Source of the DNA: Gammaproteobacteria bacterium
GTDB lineage: Bacteria > Pseudomonadota > Gammaproteobacteria > Natronospirales > REEB76
Assembly (NCBI GenBank): GCA_027317045.1
Contig: DAHVFI010000087.1
Coordinates: 1-13,324 of the forward strand
Direction: 5' to 3'
DNA length: 13,324 nucleotides
The notes beneath the pieces were generated by a model. That model was given only the letters and a program-made list of their open reading frames with translations, ran no database searches and was not told the DNA's origin. A program made the position numbers and the translations under genes. Positions within the stretch are counted from its first letter, which is position 1, and each line of letters starts with the position of its first letter. Shown piece by piece: positions 8,048 to 13,324 of this stretch.

Positions 8048-9412
8048 CTAGCGGGTCAGCCAGGATTTGGCGCGCACCGTGAGCACCGCATAGGGAAAAA
8101 TCCAGAACAGCGCGAAGGCGGAATAATAGGAATAGAAAATGCCGTACACGAAATCCCATGAGCGTTCGCTGCGCAAATAGTAGAGCATGTTGAAGCAAGC
8201 CATGATGCCGATAACGCAAAGGAATCGCACCAGCGTCGCCGGGTGCCAGATGATGATGGCCACCAGCAGCACCAGCGCCGCCCAGCTTACCGGATAGCGC
8301 AGATTGGTTACGATGGCGTCGGTAACGGCGATGGCGCGCGCCGCCGGCGGACGTGTCCACACGATGCGTGCGAAGCGGATTTCCTCGCGCACGTAGCTCC
8401 GGTCCCAGCGCAGAAACATCTTGCAGAGCCGCGTATAGGTGAGCGGCACCACGGTGTGCACCACGGCCGCGCGCTGGTAGACGGTGTCGTAGCCCTGGGC
8501 GAGGATGTAATTGGTCATGGAGCGGTCCTCGCCGTAGGTGCAGGCCACGCCCATGAATTTCTGATTCACCCAGCGATCCAGCACCGCGCGCACCACGCTG
8601 GCACGGTAGCCCGCGAGCGCCCCGGGACAGCAATACACCGTGCCATAGGTGGATTGCACCGCGCGCAGATAATCGAAACTGAGGGCGTAGCGTACTTTGA
8701 GCATGCGCGGGATCAAGCCGTCACCCCGGTTATAAACCGAAACCCGGCCGGCCACCGCGCCGATTTTCGGGTTGCGGAAAGGTCCGACCATGGCCAACAG
8801 GGTGTCGCGCTCAATGACGCTGTCGGAATCGATCGTCACGATGATGTCGCCGCGGGCGTGACGGAAACCGGCTTCCAAGGCCGCGCGTTTGCCGCGGTTC
8901 TGGGGAAAGCGCAGGGTGGTGACCAGCCCCGGATGGCGTTGGGCGGCCGCCTCGATGTGTTCCCAGGTGTCGTCGCCGCTGCCATCGTCCACCACGAAAA
9001 TCTCCAGCCGTCCGTAGGGGTAGTGGGCAACGGCCACGGAATCGATGGACTGGGAGACCATGGGACCTTCGTTATAGGCCGGGATGATCACCGTCAGCGT
9101 GGGAGCATCGCTGAAACCGGCGACCGGCGGGGTGCGGTAACGGAACCACAACAGCGTACGGAAAAACAGCATCGAAAAACCCATCAGCATCCACAGGATG
9201 CTGGGATGCACGATGAAGCGCGTCCAATGATGTTCCTGGGCGGCGTGCAGCAACGGCTGGAATAAGCGCCCGTGGATACTCAGGAAAACCGCGGCCATGA
9301 GGCCCGCGATGATCGCCGCCCGGAACAACGAATCCCAGGGCTTAAGGTGCAGGTGTTGCTGTGCGGCTCGTTCTTGCAGGCCGAGGCGGGGGATGGCGTC
9401 AAAAGGCGACAT
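8048..9412 (-). CDS. Processive family 2 glycosyltransferase (hyaluronan synthase/NodC-like), membrane protein
   Basis: The protein has 454 residues. Two membrane segments (about 29-48 and 68-90) precede a cytoplasmic GT2 domain, and at least two or three follow (about 373-411 and 421-446). Motifs seen are VIIPAYNEG (108-116), VDDGSGD for nucleotide-sugar binding (141-147), DSD for metal (195-197), CCPGALAGYR (261-270) and GEDRSMTN with the likely catalytic Asp 296 (294-301). The segment FLRWDRSYVRE corresponds to the processive-synthase Q-x-x-R-W motif but has Met at the Gln position (MFLRW, 332-336). The layout matches synthases that polymerise and export beta-linked polysaccharides from UDP-sugars. 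No polysaccharide cluster surrounds it, so the product is unknown. ATG 9412 is the only ATG before an in-frame stop at 9425-9427; its Shine-Dalgarno (AAGGA) is about 15 nt away and weak. The 3' end faces the receptor gene across 16 nt. Confidence 0.88.
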   Translation of the reverse strand: MSPFDAIPRLGLQERAAQQHLHLKPWDSLFRAAIIAGLMAAVFLSIHGRLFQPLLHAAQEHHWTRFIVHPSILWMLMGFSMLFFRTLLWFRYRTPPVAGFSDAPTLTVIIPAYNEGPMVSQSIDSVAVAHYPYGRLEIFVVDDGSGDDTWEHIEAAAQRHPGLVTTLRFPQNRGKRAALEAGFRHARGDIIVTIDSDSVIERDTLLAMVGPFRNPKIGAVAGRVSVYNRGDGLIPRMLKVRYALSFDYLRAVQSTYGTVYCCPGALAGYRASVVRAVLDRWVNQKFMGVACTYGEDRSMTNYILAQGYDTVYQRAAVVHTVVPLTYTRLCKMFLRWDRSYVREEIRFARIVWTRPPAARAIAVTDAIVTNLRYPVSWAALVLLVAIIIWHPATLVRFLCVIGIMACFNMLYYLRSERSWDFVYGIFYSYYSAFALFWIFPYAVLTVRAKSWLTR

Positions 9413-9479
9413 GGGTGATGGCGATCATCCTTGAGGGGGGTGAAGTGTAAAGGAACCGCCGGCGTTTACCAGCCCCCTG

Positions 9480-9508
9480 TTGGCAAGCGCCGCGCTTGGG
9501 CTTATAAC
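9480..9508 (+). promoter_or_regulatory. Good sigma70-type promoter for the broken exported-protein gene
   Basis: TTGGCA (9480-9485) and TATAAC (9503-9508) are exactly 17 bases apart, each matching five of six consensus positions. Predicted initiation near 9515 gives a leader of about 35 nt before ATG 9550. The same 137-bp gap must also hold the minus-strand glycosyltransferase promoter, for which I see no convincing match. Confidence 0.6.
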
Positions 9509-9549
9509 TTGAACTTTTGTTGACGGCACCAGATACCGGGGGAGACAAA

Positions 9550-10603
9550 ATGATTAACGTTAACCGCAAAATCACGTTGACTGCCGCCTTGGGGATAACC
9601 TTGGGGCTGGCGATTTCCACCGTCCGGGCGGACGTGACAGTGCAAACCATGATCTATTTCGGGGGTATTGCCGGCATAGGCGCCAGCGATATCAGCGACA
9701 CCAGCTATCTGCATGGACACACGAAACGCACCGACACCCGCATCAAGTTCACCGGCGTGGTGCTCGGCACCCTGCAGAAATGGATGGCGCACGGTCCGCA
9801 GGGCGGCGATCACATCACTATCTATCGATGTGGATCAAAACACGCGGATTGAACTTCATCCCGACAAACACACCTACAGTGAACGCCCCATCTATACGCC
9901 GCCGTCCGCTGAGAAGCCATCCGGCGGCGCATCCAGCCCGCCGCGCCGGCAGCAAAGCGACGTGCGCGTGGTGAAGAGCGAATTGAAGGTGCGCGATACC
10001 GGCAAAACCCAGGCTATCAACGGCTTCAATACCCACAACTATGAGGTAACCTGGGACGTGGAAACCGAGAATCTCAAAACCCACGAACGCAGCCGCAGCC
10101 TCATGACCACGGAGTTATGGAATTCCGACGATCCGCGTTTTCAGCAGCTGCGGCGCGAGCAGAACGCCTATTCCCAGGCTTACCTGCGGCTGCTGCACCT
10201 TCCGGAGATGTACGCAAGCGTGAACAGCAGGCAATTGGGCCTGGAGCGCATGCCGTTCGCCAGCTAACAGGGTCAGAAGGAATTGTTCGGCAAACTGCAG
10301 CAGATCAAGGGTTATCCAGTGGTCACCGACGTCACCTGGGCGGGCGGCTGCATCAGTAGTTGCGGCGCTGACAATCAGCCGCAGACGCAGACCCAGCAAA
10401 GTTCCGCGCCCTCGTCGGGTCTGGGCGGGATGTTGAGCGGGCTGTTCGCCAAGACCACCGAAAAGCACGCACACAACCCGCCGCAGCAGAACCCCGGTGG
10501 TCTGAGCGTGATCTTTACCTCGTATACCGAGTTGAAAAGCCTGGATACCGGCAACCTCTCCGCTTCGATGTTCGAGGTACCGGCGGGTTATACCAAGCAC
10601 TGA
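9550..10603 (+). pseudogene. Exported protein of unknown function, broken by a frameshift and an in-frame stop
   Basis: ATG 9550 follows a Shine-Dalgarno-like GGGGGAG and begins a clear signal peptide (cleavage after STVRA, about residue 27). The frame runs to a TGA at 9850-9852, but the natural continuation from about 9826 (SIDVDQNTRIELHPDKHTY) is one base out of register. That second frame runs to TAA 10265-10267 and then continues in the same frame with similar composition (ELFGKLQQIKGYPVVTDVTW) to TGA 10603. The full span is 1054 nt, exactly one more than a multiple of three, so removing one base and reading through one stop would give about 350 residues. The pattern of 'DQNTRIELHPDKHTY' followed by 'INGFNTHNYEVTW' and 'TTELWNSDDP' recalls DUF4412-like periplasmic proteins, a weak resemblance from memory. 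A Pro/Gln/Ser-rich linker and a Cys pair (GGCISSCG) lie in the last third. Promoter and terminator are intact, so decay is recent or the breaks are assembly errors. Confidence 0.75.
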
Positions 10604-10627
10604 GCCAGCGCTATCGGAACTAAAAGA

Positions 10628-10652
10628 CCGGGGCCGCAAGCCCCGGCTTTTT
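10628..10652. terminator. Bidirectional intrinsic terminator between convergent genes
   Basis: A 7-bp GC stem (CCGGGGC 10628-10634, GCCCCGG 10640-10646) with a five-base loop is followed by CTTTTT on the + strand. An A-rich stretch on the left (TAAAAG, 10621-10626) gives the minus strand a T run too. It sits between the broken gene and dsbA, which converge here, and can serve both. Confidence 0.85.
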
Positions 10653-10669
10653 CTGCATTAAACCCAAGG

Positions 10670-11338
10670 TCATTTCTTGAGAGCCGCTTCTTCCTGCTGC
10701 ACCAGGAATTGCACACACCTGACGATTTCCGGATACGGCATCTGATAGCCGGCGCCGGTCATCCACTTGCCGTCGATGATGAACGTGGGTACGCCCTGCA
10801 GTCCGTAGCGTTGTTCGGTCTGCAGTGCCTGATTCACCTTGAGCTGTACTCCGAAGGAATTCCAAGTGGAATCGAATTGCTGCTTGCTGATGCCGTAGTT
10901 GGCGAAGAACTTCTGCAGGGCGCTCTGGCTGCTGGTCAGGTCGTACTGGTTTTGCAGATGGATGGCGTTGAACAGCGGCTCATGGATTTTTTCACCGATG
11001 CCGAGGGCCTGGGCGGTGTAAAACGCCTTGGCATCAACATCCCAATGCTCACCGCCCGTGAAGGCACCGGGAATACGCTTGAAGACCACATTCGCGGGCT
11101 TGTGTTTTAACCAGGCTTCCACATAAGGCTCCACGCCGAAGCAATGTGGACACCCGTACCAGAAAAACTCGATCACTTCGATCTGGCCAGGTCGCACCGT
11201 GGTGGGTTGGGCCGGTGACACCGGCACGTAATTCACGCCTTCCTGAAAGCTGGAGGCATTGGCGGCCAGCGCCGCTGCGCTCACCGCCAGCGCGCCGATA
11301 GCCAGCAGTCCCATAGTCAGGGCCTTAAGTTTTTTCAT
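10670..11338 (-). CDS. dsbA: Thiol:disulfide interchange protein DsbA
   Basis: The protein has 222 residues: a signal peptide (two Lys pairs then a hydrophobic stretch, cleavage near ALAA 23-26) and a thioredoxin-fold oxidase. The active site is CPHC at 63-66 within FFWYGCPHCF, and the cis-proline loop is GVPTF (Pro 184). The helical insert lies between the two halves. Periplasmic DsbA donates its disulfide to folding exported proteins and is reoxidised by DsbB, which is not in this window. One further cysteine (208) is present near the C-terminus. A good Shine-Dalgarno (GGGAGGA) precedes ATG 11338. It is the last gene of a minus-strand set with cytochrome c4 and a non-canonical paralogue 51 nt upstream, with which it is probably co-transcribed. 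The shared motif FFWYG and the PVxPAQP N-terminal segment show the two are paralogues, presumably from a tandem duplication. Confidence 0.95.
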   Translation of the reverse strand: MKKLKALTMGLLAIGALAVSAAALAANASSFQEGVNYVPVSPAQPTTVRPGQIEVIEFFWYGCPHCFGVEPYVEAWLKHKPANVVFKRIPGAFTGGEHWDVDAKAFYTAQALGIGEKIHEPLFNAIHLQNQYDLTSSQSALQKFFANYGISKQQFDSTWNSFGVQLKVNQALQTEQRYGLQGVPTFIIDGKWMTGAGYQMPYPEIVRCVQFLVQQEEAALKK

Positions 11339-11354
11339 CGCGATCCTCCCGCAA

Positions 11355-11371
11355 TTCGCCGAGACGGCGAA
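11355..11371 (-). other. Hairpin in the dsbA leader, just upstream of its ribosome binding site
   Basis: A 7-bp perfect stem (TTCGCCG 11355-11361 and CGGCGAA 11365-11371) with a three-base loop sits about 16 nt before dsbA. Read on the minus strand, a T-rich stretch precedes rather than follows it, so it is not a terminator. It could affect dsbA translation or mRNA stability within a bicistronic transcript. Confidence 0.4.
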
Positions 11372-11389
11372 GGGTTAAAAAAGCAGTTT

Positions 11390-12025
11390 TCAAGGTGTCC
11401 CCGACGGCAGCAGCGCTTGTTCCCGCTGTACCAGCCAATTGACAGCGCCAATCATCTGTGCACCGCTCAAGTGGAAGCCAATGCCGGTGAGCCATTTGCC
11501 ATTCACCGTGAAGGCCGGAACTTTGTTGATGCCATAGCGCTGTGCCAGCACCTTGGCCTGGGAAATCTGCGCGTCCACCGCCAGCGAATTCCAGGCAGTT
11601 GCGAACTGCTTCGCATCAACGCCAAGCTGGCTGGTGAACAGGTTCTGATAGCCCGCGGCGCTCGCGAGGTCGCGGTGGCTGATATGGATGGCGGCATAGA
11701 TCACGGCATTTGCCTGGTCACCGAGGTCCAATTGCAGAGCGGTGTAATAGGCGCGCGCCGCCAGATCCCATCGCGGATTGAGGGCGGCCGGTACCCGGAT
11801 CAGCACCACATTTGCGGCCTTGCTTTTGTCCCAGGATTGCAGGTAGGGCTCCAGCGCGAAACATTGCGGGCTGCCGTACCAGAAAAATTCCAGTACCTCG
11901 ATCTGGCCCGGATTGACGCTCACGGGCTGGGCCGGCATCACCGGAATGTAGTTGACGCCCTCCTTATAGGGTTCGGGCGCGCTGGCAGCCATGCTGGCGC
12001 CGGCCGCAAGAGCGAGCGCCAGCAT
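11390..12025 (-). CDS. DsbA-fold paralogue with SPQC in place of CPHC (monothiol)
   Basis: From ATG 12025 the protein has 211 residues. It aligns by eye with its DsbA neighbour throughout: YKEGVNYIPVMPAQP, GQIEVLEFFWYG, a KVPAF cis-proline loop (Pro 170) and NGKWLTGIGF. At the active site the first cysteine is Ser and His is Gln: S52-P-Q-C55, bases 11861-11872. C55 is the only cysteine in the protein. DsbA chemistry depends on the first, low-pKa cysteine, so this protein cannot be a normal disulfide oxidase. A chaperone, substrate-trapping or mixed-disulfide role is inference. The otherwise intact fold argues against a pseudogene. ATG 12025 gives a signal peptide with no basic n-region. Upstream sequence supplies NRFRLAA preceded by an ATA codon and a Shine-Dalgarno, so the true start may be at 12049. 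The gene lies between cytochrome c4 (103 nt gap) and dsbA (51 nt gap) on the same strand. Confidence 0.88.
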   Translation of the reverse strand: MLALALAAGASMAASAPEPYKEGVNYIPVMPAQPVSVNPGQIEVLEFFWYGSPQCFALEPYLQSWDKSKAANVVLIRVPAALNPRWDLAARAYYTALQLDLGDQANAVIYAAIHISHRDLASAAGYQNLFTSQLGVDAKQFATAWNSLAVDAQISQAKVLAQRYGINKVPAFTVNGKWLTGIGFHLSGAQMIGAVNWLVQREQALLPSGTP

Positions 12026-12046
12026 GGCGGCAAGCCTGAATCTGTT

Positions 12047-12059
12047 TATACGTTTCTCC
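12047..12059 (-). promoter_or_regulatory. Shine-Dalgarno plus candidate ATA start for the DsbA-like gene
   Basis: On the minus strand GGAG (12059-12056) is followed after six bases by ATA (12049-12047), in frame with the DsbA-like gene. Starting there yields an n-region of Asn-Arg-Phe-Arg before the hydrophobic core. ATA is a very rare start codon; a single base change (12047 t to c) would make it ATG. Confidence 0.45.
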
Positions 12060-12113
12060 GTAACGCGACTCCGCTCAAGGTGACGTGCAGCTATTCAGAG
12101 GGTGTGACACGCC

Positions 12114-12139
12114 AAAAGTTCAGCCGTGTCAGGGCTGAA
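12114..12139 (-). terminator. Probable terminator or attenuator at the 3' end of cytochrome c4
   Basis: On the minus strand a 7-bp stem (TTCAGCC 12139-12133 and GGCTGAA 12125-12119) is followed by CTTTT. The loop contains the cytochrome c4 stop codon (12131-12129), so the hairpin overlaps the end of the gene. It may limit read-through into the two dsbA-type genes. Confidence 0.5.
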
Positions 12140-12746
12140 TCGGGGTGCTGTGCAGACCCTGGATATAAGAGGCCACGGCTTGCATCTGCGCCGGCGTGAG
12201 CCGTGAAGCGATGGGGTCCATCATGGGTGATTTGCGGGCACCAGCGGCGAATGCCTGCAACTGAGTCACCACGTAATCCGCGTGCTGGCCGGCGAGTGCC
12301 GGAATCGGCATCGGCGCGTTACCGGCGCCATCCGGGCCATGACAAGCGAGGCAGGCTGGAATACCGGAAGCCTGGTCGCCGCCGCGGTAAAGCGTTTCGC
12401 CGGCTTTCACCAGGCCCGGGTCCGCTTCGCCGGTTTTCACAGTCTGGCTGGAGAACCAGGCCGCCAGGTTCTGCATGTCCTGTGCGCTCAGGCCTGCGGC
12501 CATGCCCGCCATGATGGGGTTTTTGCGCGCCCCGGACTTGAAGCGCTCGAGTTCCTGCACGATGTAACCTGCGTTCTGACCGGCGAGCTTGGGGAATTGG
12601 GGGCTGACGCTGTTGCCGTCAGTGCCATGACAGGCGGCACACATCGCGGCTTTAGCCTGGCCGGCAGCGGCGTTGCCATCGGCGTTTACCCTGCCAACGA
12701 GCGCAAAAACACTGGCCGCAGCTGCCATCATCACAAACTTGTTCAT
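12129..12746 (-). CDS. Di-haem cytochrome c4
   Basis: The protein has 205 residues, with a signal peptide (MNKFVMM then a hydrophobic core, cleavage after VNA 20-22). Two homologous cytochrome c domains follow, each with one haem site: CAACH (36-40) and CLACH (132-136). Candidate axial Met ligands lie in the parallel segments NPIMAGMA (77-84) and SPMMDPIA (173-180), and repeated PxLAGQ motifs mark the internal duplication. Cytochrome c4 is a periplasmic electron carrier to terminal oxidases such as cbb3. Start 12746 is preferred because AAGGAG lies nine bases upstream (12761-12756) and the signal peptide begins directly. An upstream in-frame ATG at 12773 would add nine residues and place the Shine-Dalgarno inside the gene. 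It could accept electrons from the PQQ enzyme, but nothing links them beyond presence in the same window. Confidence 0.93.
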   Translation of the reverse strand: MNKFVMMAAAASVFALVGRVNADGNAAAGQAKAAMCAACHGTDGNSVSPQFPKLAGQNAGYIVQELERFKSGARKNPIMAGMAAGLSAQDMQNLAAWFSSQTVKTGEADPGLVKAGETLYRGGDQASGIPACLACHGPDGAGNAPMPIPALAGQHADYVVTQLQAFAAGARKSPMMDPIASRLTPAQMQAVASYIQGLHSTPIQP

Positions 12747-12853
12747 GGGGCACAGCTCCTTACGGGAAAGCACACGGCACGGCGGTCATGGGATATGCTC
12801 GTGGGAACGCAGCCCCGGGCGAGTCCGCCGTAAATGAGGGCTGGATTTTACAC

Positions 12854-12869
12854 CAGGCTCTCGAGCCTG
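12854..12869. repeat. Short perfect inverted repeat upstream of engB
   Basis: CAGGCTC and GAGCCTG flank a two-base centre, giving a near-palindrome that ends 19 nt before the engB start in the divergent gap with cytochrome c4. It could be an operator half-site pair or a leader hairpin. No T run follows. Confidence 0.35.
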
Positions 12870-12888
12870 CTCCACCGGAAACGCCCCC

Positions 12889-13324
12889 ATGGCCGCTGAT
12901 TTTCGTCATACCCGCTTTCTGAAAAGCATCGCCAGCCTGGGGGATTTGCCGCCGGATAGCGGCCGTGAAGTGGCTTTCGCCGGGCGTTCCAATTCCGGCA
13001 AATCCAGCGCCTTGAATGCCATCACCGGCGTCAAGGGTTTGGCGCGCGTGAGCAAAACACCCGGCCGCACCCAGTTGCTCAATTTCTTCGCGGTCTCAGA
13101 GGCACGTTATCTGGTGGACCTGCCGGGATATGGCTATGCGCGCGTGCCGTCGGCAGTGCAGCGTCAATGGGGGCGGCTACTGGAGGATTATTTCAGCGCT
13201 CGCGGTGCGCTCGCGGGCTTGGTGTTGGTGATGGATGCGCGGCATCCACTCACGGAATTCGACAGCCGCTTGCTTGCCTGGACAACCCCCTTGCAGCTGC
13301 CGGTGCTGGTGTTGCTCAGCAAGG
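12889..13324 (+). CDS. engB: Ribosome biogenesis GTPase EngB (YihA/YsxC), 3' end missing
   Basis: The first 145 codons are present and the window ends inside the gene. Signature GTPase motifs are visible: the P-loop GRSNSGKSS (32-40), the switch I segment SKTPGRT (55-61) with its conserved Thr, and G3 DLPGYG (77-82). MDARHPLTEFD is also typical of EngB. The last residues (VLLSK) are the start of the G4 motif. EngB is an essential GTPase of about 200 residues that assists assembly of the 50S ribosomal subunit in the cytoplasm. The start at 12889 is supported by the N-terminal length typical of the family; only a weak GGAA lies eight bases before it. Divergent placement next to cytochrome c4 and the dsbA pair is the arrangement I recall from Xanthomonadales. 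Confidence 0.95.
   Translation, partial: MAADFRHTRFLKSIASLGDLPPDSGREVAFAGRSNSGKSSALNAITGVKGLARVSKTPGRTQLLNFFAVSEARYLVDLPGYGYARVPSAVQRQWGRLLEDYFSARGALAGLVLVMDARHPLTEFDSRLLAWTTPLQLPVLVLLSK

Noticed and set aside
8243..9265. Plus-strand open frame of 340 codons
   Set aside because: It is the antisense shadow of the glycosyltransferase, with low-complexity His/Gly/Arg-rich content and no motif.
9399..9650. Minus-strand frame of 83 codons across the divergent gap
   Set aside because: It overlaps both the glycosyltransferase start and the signal peptide of the divergent gene, covers the promoter, and has no family features.
9815..9852. Programmed ribosomal frameshift in the exported-protein gene
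   Set aside because: There is no slippery heptamer or downstream structure at the switch, and a second break (TAA at 10265) cannot be explained by it. Mutation or sequence error is simpler.
10283..10603. Independent small gene starting at TTG 10283
   Set aside because: It is in the same frame as, and directly follows, the previous segment after one TAA. It has no convincing ribosome binding site and looks like the C-terminal part of the same broken gene.
3839..12746. A dedicated electron chain from the PQQ enzyme to cytochrome c4
   Set aside because: The genes are about 6 kb apart on opposite strands with unrelated genes between them. Cytochrome c4 is a general respiratory carrier, so the window gives no specific link.

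Overview
The window looks like chromosomal DNA from a GC-rich gammaproteobacterium. The right-hand block (cytochrome c4, a DsbA-like protein and DsbA on one strand, divergent from engB) matches an arrangement I remember from Xanthomonadales/Lysobacterales such as Xanthomonas and Xylella. That placement rests on recalled synteny and protein character, not on a search. No rRNA, tRNA, CRISPR array, insertion sequence or phage gene is visible. Coding density is high, and no gene-free stretch exceeds 300 bases.

Left part (1-8031, all + strand). First comes the 3' portion of a large exported beta-propeller protein with nine Asp-box (BNR) motifs, ending at a GC-rich hairpin. Next is a membrane-anchored LytTR-type DNA-binding regulator with no kinase or receiver partner in view. 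After it comes a PQQ-dependent dehydrogenase lipoprotein whose stop codon overlaps the start of a TonB-dependent outer-membrane receptor (ATGA overlap). The dehydrogenase and receptor are therefore probably one translationally coupled unit, and import of PQQ or of the dehydrogenase substrate are the obvious hypotheses.

Middle (8048-10660). A hyaluronan synthase/NodC-like family 2 glycosyltransferase lies on the minus strand, tail to tail with the receptor gene and only 16 nt away. Divergent from it is an exported protein of unknown function with a good sigma70-type promoter and a good terminator. Its reading frame is broken twice, by a one-base frameshift near 9826 and an in-frame TAA at 10265, so it is a young pseudogene or carries assembly errors.

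Right part (10670-13324). On the minus strand, transcribed right to left, are a di-haem cytochrome c4, a DsbA-fold protein with SPQC instead of CPHC and a single cysteine in the whole chain, and a canonical DsbA with CPHC. The SPQC paralogue also seems to have lost its normal start: a Shine-Dalgarno sequence and a complete signal peptide point to an ATA codon. Divergent from cytochrome c4 is the 5' part of engB, a ribosome-assembly GTPase, cut by the window end.

The observations most worth following are the monothiol DsbA paralogue next to DsbA, the coupled PQQ-dehydrogenase/TonB-receptor pair, and the broken but apparently expressible gene.
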